NCBI GenBank assembly: GCA_964402505.1
Contig: CAYOCP010000018.1
Location: forward strand, 1-64,000
From: SLRI01 sp964402505
GTDB lineage: Bacteria > Pseudomonadota > Alphaproteobacteria > Geminicoccales > Geminicoccaceae
DNA: 64,000 bases
Direction of reading: 5' to 3'
The notes under the pieces are model-generated. The model had not been told where the DNA came from. It did not search any database and saw only the letters and a list, made by a program, of their open reading frames with translations. Made by a program: the position numbers and the translations under genes. This document shows positions 9,212 through 16,465 of this stretch, piece by piece (the first letter of the stretch is position 1; every line of letters begins with the position of its first letter).

Positions 9212-10507
9212 CTATCCGAAGGTATCGGCGACGATGCTGTCGTACCAGCCCTGGGCGTCCTCCGCCTCCTTGGCGTGGTATTTCGGCCCGGCGCCGAGCG
9301 GGCTGGTGGCGCTCGCGTTCTCGAGCGGTGTGACCTTGCCGTCGCGGACGCCGTACATCGTGGCCACGGAAATCGCGTAGTCCGGCGCCAGAAGGCTGTA
9401 GCAGGCGTTGAGATAGACCGGATCGCCCGGCGCCTCGCCCGCGAGCAGCGAGGCGATGGCGGCGGCGCAGACCTTGGCCTCGCTGTTGGCGACGGTGGCC
9501 GATTTCGGCAGGCCCGTCGATGCCGCGTCGCCGATGACGTGGATCCTGTCATGCTGCCGCGAGACCAGGGATGCCGGGTCGGCAGGGCACCAGCCGGATG
9601 CGTCGCTCAGCCCGGCGGCCTCGGCGATGGCGCCGGCCTTTTCGGGCGGAATGAGGTTGATCACATCGCCGGCATGGCGGGTGCCATCGGCAGCAACCAC
9701 CGCGCTGCCTGCGACATCGACACCGCTCACCCGGCCGCCGTCACCGCCGATGCGCTCGATCATGCGCGGATAGAGCGCGGCCCAGCCTTCCTCGAAGAGA
9801 GGCTGCTTGGCGAAGCTGTCATTGGCATCGAGAACGAGGATCTTCGAGCGGGGGCTGCTCTGCTTGAGGTGGTGTGCGATCAGGCTGACCCGTTCGTAAG
9901 GCCCCGGCGGGCAGCGGAACGGCGCCGGCGGGACCGCGACGATCACCGTGCCGCCATCCTCCATCGCCGCGATCCGGTCGCGCAGCGCCTGCGTCTGCGG
10001 CCCGGCCTTCCAGGCATGCGGCATGGCCTCGGCCGCCGCCTCGTCATAACCCTCGATCGCGTCGAAGCGCGTGGCGATGCCGGGCGCCACCACCAGCCGG
10101 TCGAAAGCCAGCGTCTCGCCGTTGGCGAGACGGACCGAGCCGGCCTCGGCATCGACATCCACGGCCCGGCCGGCCACCACGTTGATTCCGTGCGCATCGC
10201 GCAGGCGTGCGTAATCCGCTGTCAGGGCCGAGAGCGGTTTCAGCCCCGCGATCACGGTGTTGCTGAAGGGGCAGGTCACATATTGCGCGTTCGCCTCGAC
10301 CAGGGTGATGTCGAGCGCGGCGCCGGCGCGGCGGAGATACTTGGCGCATGTCGCCCCGGCAAAGCCGCCGCCGATGATGACCACACGGCCGCCGGCGCCG
10401 GCCGGCTGCGCGAAAAGCGTTCGCGGCGCAACAAGGCCGCCGAGCGTGCCGGCCGCCAAGGTCGAGGTGAAGGTTCTGCGGGAATGTTTCATGGCGGTCT
10501 TCCTCAT
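9212..10507 (-). CDS. fccB: FccB/SoxF-like flavocytochrome c sulfide dehydrogenase flavoprotein
   Basis: The 431-aa FAD protein should oxidise sulfide or a related sulfur compound in the periplasm and pass electrons to the adjacent cytochrome. A twin-arginine signal (SRRTF, residues 9-13, then a hydrophobic stretch to about 35) precedes the Rossmann motif VVIIGGGFAGATCAKYLRR. A family redox cysteine lies in YVTCPFSNTVI. The FCSD flavin-binding C-terminal domain shows CYSLLAPDYAISVA. The ATG overlaps the cytochrome stop codon (ATGA at 10504-10507), which implies coupling; MKHSRRT five codons on is an alternative start. Confidence 0.88.
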   Translation of the reverse strand: MRKTAMKHSRRTFTSTLAAGTLGGLVAPRTLFAQPAGAGGRVVIIGGGFAGATCAKYLRRAGAALDITLVEANAQYVTCPFSNTVIAGLKPLSALTADYARLRDAHGINVVAGRAVDVDAEAGSVRLANGETLAFDRLVVAPGIATRFDAIEGYDEAAAEAMPHAWKAGPQTQALRDRIAAMEDGGTVIVAVPPAPFRCPPGPYERVSLIAHHLKQSSPRSKILVLDANDSFAKQPLFEEGWAALYPRMIERIGGDGGRVSGVDVAGSAVVAADGTRHAGDVINLIPPEKAGAIAEAAGLSDASGWCPADPASLVSRQHDRIHVIGDAASTGLPKSATVANSEAKVCAAAIASLLAGEAPGDPVYLNACYSLLAPDYAISVATMYGVRDGKVTPLENASATSPLGAGPKYHAKEAEDAQGWYDSIVADTFG

Positions 10508-10809
10508 TTCCTGAACTGCTGAAAATGCCTGGCGAGGGCGCGAATTTGCTCGTCCGACAAGCCGCGCGCGATCGGACCCATGATCCGGCCCTTTCCGGCC
10601 TCGTATTTGAACTCCTCCATCTCCTCGAGAAATTCCTCGAGGTCGATGTCGTCCAGTTTATCGATCGTTCCCGGGCTGTTGCCGTCCGTGCCGTGACAGG
10701 CGGCGCAACCGTCGGCGAGAAGCTGCGTCGTCGGCTGGGCCAGCCCGGCAGTCGAGCTCAGCGTCGCCAGCGATGCGACGGATACGAATGTCGAAAGGAA
10801 TCGGGACAC
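10504..10809 (-). CDS. Small periplasmic class I cytochrome c (FccA-like)
   Basis: The 101-aa mono-haem cytochrome has a Sec signal (VSRFLSTFVSVASLATLSSTAGLAQ), one haem-binding CAACH motif and a likely axial Met in GKGRIMGPIARGLS. It is expected to be the haem partner of the FccB-like flavoprotein. I use the GTG at 10809, preceded by GGAGGACC; the open frame to 10920 lacks a signal-like start. Flavocytochrome c haem subunits may be mono- or di-haem; this is the mono-haem kind. The region 10810-10986 upstream shows nothing else I recognise. Confidence 0.8.
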   Translation of the reverse strand: MSRFLSTFVSVASLATLSSTAGLAQPTTQLLADGCAACHGTDGNSPGTIDKLDDIDLEEFLEEMEEFKYEAGKGRIMGPIARGLSDEQIRALARHFQQFRK

Positions 10810-10977
10810 GGCTGGTCCTCCATTGGTTTCGTCCGCGCCGTCGGGCTGCCGCACGATCCGGCAGGTTCGATGCAGCCTGTCCCTTGGCAAGCCGAGTGAA
10901 GCCGGCCTTCCTGACCTCAACCTGAAGCCAATAGGTCATCTGTGTCAGGAAACGCTCAGGCAGGTCGTGTCCCAGCG

Positions 10978-11015
10978 GGCGCTTATGGGGTCAGGACTCT
11001 TTAGGCTTGCAAGCC
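10978..11015 (+). repeat. GGGGTCAGG repeat at the 5' side of structured element copy A
   Basis: GGCGCTTAT (10978-10986) is followed directly by GGGGTCAGGACTCTTTA (10987-11003) and a perfect 12-bp palindrome GGCTTGCAAGCC (11004-11015). The 9-mer is the inverse of ATAAGCGCC at 8901-8909. The 17-mer lies on the same side of the palindrome array as the 62467 copy does in element B. Confidence 0.8.
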
Positions 11016-11070
11016 CGTGCCTGGAGAACCAGGGATGCCACCAGAAGGCAGTCCCGGCGCCCCGATCGCT

Positions 11071-11214
11071 GTTGCATATCCTGCAACATGCGGCTCGGGT
11101 TGTTGCATGAGATGCAACAGGGAGGCGGCCGATGTTGCAGAAGATGCAACATGCACCCCTCGGGTCGTTGCAGAAGATGCAACCTCCGGGCCCCGATGTT
11201 GCATCTTCTGCAAC
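11071..11214 (+). repeat. Element A: array of five 17-bp palindromes
   Basis: Five units of GTTGCA-N5-TGCAAC start at 11071, 11102, 11134, 11167 and 11198. All arms are perfect. The loops are TATCC, TGAGA, GAAGA, GAAGA and TCTTC, so the loop strand runs pyrimidine, purine, purine, purine, pyrimidine. Spacers are 14, 15, 16 and 14 bp, giving a period of about 32 bp (three helical turns). Copy B (62168-62311, opposite strand) has identical spacer lengths. Short peptides such as LQKMQ or CCISCN appear in every frame because of the repeats; I do not call a gene here. Confidence 0.92.
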
Positions 11215-11220
11215 ATCGAA

Positions 11221-11319
11221 CGACGAAGGAACCCGGCCGCTCGACGAAGGAACCCGGAAACTCGTGGCGCGGATCCGGCGATTCGACGAACGAACCCAAA
11301 CTTTTGCGAACGAACCCGG
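11221..11319 (+). repeat. Element A: four 16-bp direct repeats
   Basis: Copies of CGACGAAsGAACCCGG start at 11221, 11242 and 11284, with a weaker fourth (TTGCGAACGAACCCGG) at 11304. Spacers are 5, 26 and 4 bp, and the block begins 6 bp after the last palindrome. Copy B has spacers of 5, 25 and 4 bp and the same 6-bp junction. The following CAACTCATTGA resembles AACTTATTGAT at the same place in copy B, so the homologous unit reaches about 11336. From 11341 to 11602 I see no further feature. Confidence 0.9.
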
Positions 11320-11602
11320 TATCCTTCAACTCATTGACGTGAAAGAAGATTTCGCCGCTCGAGGCGGGCCGTCCCGCAACGCGCGAACCCGAGGTGCCAA
11401 AGTGCCGGACGAACCGGAGCGGCGCTTGCTTTGGGGGGCGAGACGTGTTAGGAAGATATTCAAGAACCCCTCCATGCCCGGGCGGCCCGCGGCGGGCCCC
11501 TTCGATCCCGCGGCAGCGTGCGGCCGGCGTGCTCGGTCGTTGTCTCGGCGCTCACCTTCCGCCATAGATGCGCAAGGGTCGGATCGAGCAGGGAGAGACG
11601 GG

Positions 11603-12619
11603 ATGAGAATGACGAGACTGCTGGCGCTCGCGGGGCTGGCGGCCGGCATCGCCGGCAATGCCGTGGCGAGCGACACCAAGGTGGCGCTGGTGCCGGGCGG
11701 CCCGCACCCCTATTTCGCCGCCTGGGCGGATGCGGCGGCGGCGGCCTCGAAGGATTTCGGCATCGAGGCCGAGTACCGCGTGCCGGCGGCGTGGGAGCTC
11801 TCCAAGCAGAACGAGATGATCGAGAGCCTGGTGGCGCAGGGCTTCAACGCGTTCCTCGTCTTCCCGGGCGACGCCAACGGCACCAACGCGACCCTCGAGG
11901 AGCTGGCCGCCTTCGACATTCCCTCGGCGGCCCTGGCCGGCTGCACCGTCGATCCCACGGCCGCGCTCTTCTGCCTCGGCACCGACGTGGCGCGCTCGGC
12001 CTATCTCGGCACGAAGGAACTGATCGAGGCGATGGGCGGGTCGGGCCGGATCGCCCACTTCACCGGCTTTCTCGTCGATCCCAACACGCAGCTCCGCATC
12101 GAGGCGGTCGAGAGGGCCGTGGCCGAGGCCGAAGGCGATGTCGAGATCATCCAGGTGATCGCCGACATCGACGCGCCCGAGCCGGCCGACGAGAAGATCA
12201 ACGCCTTCCTCGCCGCACGGGGTGCGGAGGTCGACGGCATCGTGACCACGGCCTGGGTGCCGTCGGTGGTGGCGGCCACTTCCTTGCGCAACCTCGGCGA
12301 CAAGCGGATCAAGATGGTCGGCATCGACCACGACGAGGTGGTGCTGAAGGCCATCGAGGACGGCTTCGTCGACGGCACCATGCTGCAGAACCCCTACGGC
12401 CAGGGCTATATCGGCTCGTACGCCATGGATCTGGTCCGGCAGGGCTGCACGATGAAGGAGGATGCGCCCTGGCAGCAGACGGCGCAGACCGCGCACTTCA
12501 TCGACAGCGGCACCGCCTTCGTCGATGCGAGCCAGGTGAAGGACTACCAGGCCGCGATGATCGCCGTGACGGACGACATCATGGCGACCTTCAAGGACGA
12601 CTTCTTGAGCTGCGACTGA
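11603..12619 (+). CDS. Sugar ABC transporter substrate-binding protein (probable rhamnose)
   Basis: The 338-aa periplasmic protein has a Sec signal (about residues 1-22, ending GNAVAS) and a Peripla_BP_4 (LacI-like) fold. It begins VALVPGGPHPYFAAWADAAAAA, as CUT2 binding proteins do. The ATG at 11603 follows GGGAGAGACGGG; the longer open frame runs back into the repeat element. It leads an operon with two permeases, a double ATPase and an L-rhamnose mutarotase, so rhamnose or a related deoxysugar is the likely ligand. That assignment rests on context. Confidence 0.88.
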   Translation: MRMTRLLALAGLAAGIAGNAVASDTKVALVPGGPHPYFAAWADAAAAASKDFGIEAEYRVPAAWELSKQNEMIESLVAQGFNAFLVFPGDANGTNATLEELAAFDIPSAALAGCTVDPTAALFCLGTDVARSAYLGTKELIEAMGGSGRIAHFTGFLVDPNTQLRIEAVERAVAEAEGDVEIIQVIADIDAPEPADEKINAFLAARGAEVDGIVTTAWVPSVVAATSLRNLGDKRIKMVGIDHDEVVLKAIEDGFVDGTMLQNPYGQGYIGSYAMDLVRQGCTMKEDAPWQQTAQTAHFIDSGTAFVDASQVKDYQAAMIAVTDDIMATFKDDFLSCD

Positions 12620-12622
12620 GCC

Positions 12623-13630
12623 TTGGCGACGCTGGCGACGCGGCGGGGCGGGCCGGGAGCCTTCGGGCTCCTCGCCTCCAACGAGGCGGGGCTCGCCCTC
12701 CTGATCCTCGTGCTCGTCGCCGTCTTCGCCACGGTCAACCCGGGCTTCACCTCGCCCTTCAACCTCTTCGCCCTCAGCCGGGTCATGGGCATCGACATGG
12801 TCATCGGCCTCTCGATGATGGTCGTGCTCGTCACCGGCGGGCTCAACCTCGCGGTCGGCTCGATCGGCGTCGCCTCGGTCATGCTGGGCGGCTGGGCGAT
12901 GCAGGTCCTGGGCGTGCCGGTTCTGCCGTCCATGGCGCTGGCCATCGCGCTCGGCGCCTTTCTCGGCTGGATCAACGGCCAGCTCACCGTGCGGATGCGG
13001 GTGCACAGCTTCATCGTCACCCTGGCGACGATGAGCCTCTTTTTCGGTGCCATGATCGTCGCCACCAGGGCCGAGGCCTTCAATGCGCTGCCCCGGTCCT
13101 TCGTCGATCTCGGCAAGCTCCGCTATCTCGGCTTCGTCTCGGGCATGCTGCTCCTGGCCCTCCTCGTGGCGCTCGGCCTCTGGCTCTTCTTCAACCGCAC
13201 CAGCCTCGGCCGCGAGATCCTGGCGGCCGGCGCCAACCCCAAGGCGGCCGAGATCTCGGGCATCAGGGTCGATCGCACCATCGTCGTGGCGCACGCCCTC
13301 TCGGGCGCGCTCGCCGCCCTGGCCGGTCTCATGCTGGCGGCCCGCAACGGTGCCGCCTTGCCCTCGATGGCCGGCCATATCGGCATGGGCTGGCTGCTGC
13401 CGGCCTTCCTCGCACCGGTGCTCGGCGGCACGCTCCTGACGGGCGGCGTGGTCTCGGTCCTCGGCACCATCCTCGGTGCCGCCATGGTGACCATCATCAC
13501 CAACGGGCTCCTGCAGATGCAGATCGGCGAGTTCTGGGTGCAGATGTTCCTGGGCCTGATCCTGCTCGCCGCGGTCCTCCTCGACCGGGCGCGCAGCGTG
13601 CTCGCCGAGCGGCGGCGGAGCGCTGCCTGA
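12623..13630 (+). CDS. Sugar ABC transporter permease (BPD_transp_2, first)
   Basis: This 335-aa inner-membrane permease of the RbsC/XylH type has about nine hydrophobic helices. The conserved stretch VTGGLNLAVGSIGV lies near residue 75, and a coupling-type loop occurs at AGANPKAAEISGI. The frame opens with TTG at 12623, four bases after the binding-protein stop, without a clear Shine-Dalgarno site, so translation may be coupled. It forms a heterodimeric channel with the permease encoded next. Confidence 0.88.
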   Translation: MATLATRRGGPGAFGLLASNEAGLALLILVLVAVFATVNPGFTSPFNLFALSRVMGIDMVIGLSMMVVLVTGGLNLAVGSIGVASVMLGGWAMQVLGVPVLPSMALAIALGAFLGWINGQLTVRMRVHSFIVTLATMSLFFGAMIVATRAEAFNALPRSFVDLGKLRYLGFVSGMLLLALLVALGLWLFFNRTSLGREILAAGANPKAAEISGIRVDRTIVVAHALSGALAALAGLMLAARNGAALPSMAGHIGMGWLLPAFLAPVLGGTLLTGGVVSVLGTILGAAMVTIITNGLLQMQIGEFWVQMFLGLILLAAVLLDRARSVLAERRRSAA

Positions 13631-13643
13631 TGCGGCTGCACCC

Positions 13644-14591
13644 ATGCTGAAGGACATCCTGAGGAGCGACTGGTTCGGGCTCTTCGCCCTGGCGCTCGTC
13701 GCCGGCGCCCTCTTGGCACTGTTCCAGCCGGCCTTCCTCTCGCCCTTCAATCTCTACGTCCTGCTCATCAGCTTCTCGCTCTGGGCGCTCGTCGCCATGG
13801 CGCAGATGGTGATCATCGCCATCGGCCAGATGAACCTCTCGGTCGGCGCCATCGGCGGCCTCGTCGCCATCACCTTCGCGGGATCCATGGAGGTCTGGGG
13901 CTTGCCCGTGCCGCTGGCGATCCTGCTCGGCCTCGCCATCGCCGCGCTTTGCGGGCTCCTGAATGGCGTCATGACGCATGTGACGGGCATCAGCGCCTTC
14001 GTCATCACCCTCGCCACCCTCTCGATCTTCAAGGGCATCAATATCGGCATCACCGAGGCGCAGCCGTTCTACGAGGTGCCCGAGGTGGTCAAGGCCTTCG
14101 GCAATGCCCGCTTCGAGGGCCTGCCGCACATGCTGATCGTGCCGGTGGTGGCGATCCTTCTGATCTGGCTCCTCTTCAATCGCATGGTCCTGGGCCGGCA
14201 GATGCTGGCCTTGGGCGCCAACCGCCACGCCGCCGAGCTTTCCGGCATCAGGGTCGGGCGCATCGTCGTCATCACCCACATGATCTCCGCCGTGCTCGCC
14301 GCCATGGCCGGGATGCTGGCCGTGGCCCGCCTCCAGCTCGGCCAGCCGACCATCGGCGACGACTGGCTGATCCTCTCCTTCGCCGCCCCGGTGATCGGTG
14401 GCGCCGTGCTCGCCGGCGGCCACGTCTCCGTCATCGGCACCTGCCTCGGCGTGGTGATCGTCACGCTGATCAACAACGCGCTGGTCCTGCTCGGCATCGA
14501 TCCCTTCTTCGTCCAGCTCTTCCTCGGCGGCCTGATCCTGGTCGCGGTCGGGCTCAACCGCTGGCGCGAGCGGCGGCTGGAGCCGGCATGA
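13644..14591 (+). CDS. Sugar ABC transporter permease (BPD_transp_2, second)
   Basis: This is the 315-aa partner permease of the same importer. It shows the family stretch AIGQMNLSVGAIGGL and the loop LGANRHAAELSGIRVGR. It starts 13 bp after the first permease, and its stop overlaps the ATPase start (ATGA at 14588). Two different permeases plus one double ATPase is the arrangement of rhizobial rhamnose and related CUT2 importers. Confidence 0.88.
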   Translation: MLKDILRSDWFGLFALALVAGALLALFQPAFLSPFNLYVLLISFSLWALVAMAQMVIIAIGQMNLSVGAIGGLVAITFAGSMEVWGLPVPLAILLGLAIAALCGLLNGVMTHVTGISAFVITLATLSIFKGINIGITEAQPFYEVPEVVKAFGNARFEGLPHMLIVPVVAILLIWLLFNRMVLGRQMLALGANRHAAELSGIRVGRIVVITHMISAVLAAMAGMLAVARLQLGQPTIGDDWLILSFAAPVIGGAVLAGGHVSVIGTCLGVVIVTLINNALVLLGIDPFFVQLFLGGLILVAVGLNRWRERRLEPA

Positions 14592-16108
14592 ACGGACCGG
14601 CACCGGTCCTCGCGGTCGAGGCCGCGACCAAGAGCTTTCCGGGCGTCCGGGCGCTGGATGGCGTCGACTTCGTGCTGCGCCCCGGCGAAATCCACGCGCT
14701 CCTCGGCGAGAACGGCGCCGGCAAGTCGACGCTGATCAAGATCCTGACGGGCGTGCACGAGCCGGATGGCGGCACGGTCCGGCTCCTCGGCGAGCCGGTC
14801 CGTTTCCGCAGTGCCCGGGCCGCCATCGAGGCCGGGATCGGTGCCGTGCATCAGGAGCGGAACCTGATCCCGCGCATGAGCGTGGCGGAGAACATCATGC
14901 TGGAGGCGCTGCCGGAGCGCTTCGGCTTCGTCGACTACCGCACCGTCAACGCCCGCGCCCGGGTCTGGATCGATCGGCTCGGCCTCGCCATCCGGCCCGA
15001 CCAGCCCGTGCGCACGCTGAGCGTGGCGCAGATGCAGCTCGTCGAGATCGCGAAGGCGCTGGTGCTCGAGTCGAGGATCCTCCTGATGGACGAGCCCACC
15101 GCCTCGATCACGCCGCACGAGACCGAGGTGCTTTTCGGCCTCCTTCGACAGCTTCGCGACCAGGGAGCGGCGATCGTCTTCGTCAGCCACAAGCTCGAGG
15201 AGGTGTTCGAGCTCTGCGACCGGGTGACGGTGCTGCGCGACGGCCGGAATGCCTGCAGCGGCCTCTCGATAGGCGAGATCGACCGTGGCGACGTGGTGCG
15301 CTTCATGATCGGCCGCGACGAGCGGTCGGCCCGGCTCGGGGAGAAGCCGGTCGATGCGCGCGACGTGGCCCTCAGGCTCGCCAACGTGACGACCACGCTC
15401 GGTCACGCCGATATCGATCTCGAGCTCCGCCGGGGCGAGATCCTGGGCCTCTACGGCCTCGTCGGCGCCGGACGGAGCGAGCTCGCCAAGGCGCTCCTCG
15501 GAATCGGCGGCAAGGCGGCGGGCAGGGTCGAGGTGGCGGGGCGGGAAGCCTCGATCCCGGATCCCACGACAGCCCTTCGGCGCTACCGCATCGGCTATGT
15601 CAGCGAGGACCGCAAGGGCGAGGGGCTGATCCTGATCCACGATGTCGGCCGCAACATCGCCATCACCATCTGGCGAAGGCTCGCCGGCTGGCTCGGCTGG
15701 CTCGGCGAGGGCAGGGCCCGCGCCGCCGCCCGGCCGTTCGTCGAGAAGCTCGCCATCCGCACCCCGTCCCTGGGCCAGAAGGTCGGCAATCTCTCGGGCG
15801 GCAATCAGCAGAAGGTCAGCGTCGCCAAGTGGCTGGCCGCGGACTGCGACATCCTGATCGTCGACGAGCCGACGGTCGGCATCGACATCAAGACCAAGAC
15901 CGACCTGCACGAGCTGCTCTGGGAGCTGGCCCTGGCCAAGAAAGCGATCCTGCTCATCTCGTCGGACATGCCGGAGATGGTGGCGCTCGCCGACCGCATC
16001 CTCGTGATGGGCGATTTCCGCATCCTGGGCGAGGTCCCGAACGACCACGATTACGGCCGGATGAGCGCCGCGATCATGGCCCACATCCATGCCGCCGAGG
16101 CGGCCTGA
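14588..16108 (+). CDS. Sugar ABC transporter double-domain ATPase
   Basis: The 506-aa protein carries two fused ABC domains. The first has Walker A GENGAGKST and Walker B ILLMDEPTAS, with a degenerate signature (LSVAQMQ). The second has a degenerate Walker A (LVGAGRSELAK) but an intact LSGGNQQKV signature and ILIVDEPTVGID. This asymmetry is normal for RbsA/XylG-type ATPases. It overlaps the preceding permease by four bases and is followed 16 bp later by the mutarotase. Confidence 0.92.
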   Translation: MNGPAPVLAVEAATKSFPGVRALDGVDFVLRPGEIHALLGENGAGKSTLIKILTGVHEPDGGTVRLLGEPVRFRSARAAIEAGIGAVHQERNLIPRMSVAENIMLEALPERFGFVDYRTVNARARVWIDRLGLAIRPDQPVRTLSVAQMQLVEIAKALVLESRILLMDEPTASITPHETEVLFGLLRQLRDQGAAIVFVSHKLEEVFELCDRVTVLRDGRNACSGLSIGEIDRGDVVRFMIGRDERSARLGEKPVDARDVALRLANVTTTLGHADIDLELRRGEILGLYGLVGAGRSELAKALLGIGGKAAGRVEVAGREASIPDPTTALRRYRIGYVSEDRKGEGLILIHDVGRNIAITIWRRLAGWLGWLGEGRARAAARPFVEKLAIRTPSLGQKVGNLSGGNQQKVSVAKWLAADCDILIVDEPTVGIDIKTKTDLHELLWELALAKKAILLISSDMPEMVALADRILVMGDFRILGEVPNDHDYGRMSAAIMAHIHAAEAA

Positions 16109-16124
16109 GCCGGGAGGGAGAACC

Positions 16125-16454
16125 ATGCGGCGGACGGGTCACGTCATCGGCCTCAAGCCCAAGCACATGGCGGAGTACAAGCGCCTCCACGCCGCGGTCT
16201 GGCCCGAGGTGCTGGCGCAGATCGCCCGCTCGAACATCAGGAACTACACGATCTTCCTGCGCGAGCCCGAAAACCTGCTCTTCGCCTACTGGGAATATCA
16301 CGGCACCGACTTCGAAGCCGACATGGCGGCCATGGCCGCCGACGCCAGGACGCAGGAATGGTGGAAGCTCTGCGGCCCCATGCAGGCCCCGCTCGAGAGC
16401 CGCGCCGAGGGCGAGTGGTGGGCGCCGATGGGGGAGGTCTTCCACGTCGATTGA
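16125..16454 (+). CDS. rhaM: L-rhamnose mutarotase
   Basis: The 109-aa protein interconverts alpha- and beta-L-rhamnose. It matches the family from KPKHMAEYKRLHAAVWPEV, which holds the active-site His, through NYTIFLREPENLLFAYWEY and EWWKLCGPMQ to the typical ending EVFHVD. GGGAGGGAG precedes the ATG. As the last gene of the ABC operon it is the main reason to assign rhamnose to that importer. The rhizobial homologue in rhamnose operons is called rhaU. No rhamnose kinase or aldolase is present here. Confidence 0.9.
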   Translation: MRRTGHVIGLKPKHMAEYKRLHAAVWPEVLAQIARSNIRNYTIFLREPENLLFAYWEYHGTDFEADMAAMAADARTQEWWKLCGPMQAPLESRAEGEWWAPMGEVFHVD

Positions 16455-16465
16455 GGAGGGCGCCC

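Noticed and set aside
11071..11214. tRNA or small structured RNA gene cluster
   Set aside because: The stems are 6 bp with 5-base loops and show no cloverleaf or other known RNA pattern.
11426..11460. Promoter-like TTGCTT with downstream A+T-rich bases before the rhamnose-type operon
   Set aside because: No -10 match lies at a suitable distance.
11132..11602. Open frame running from the repeat element into the sugar-binding protein
   Set aside because: The repeat-derived N-terminus has no signal peptide, and a good ribosome site and signal peptide occur at 11603.
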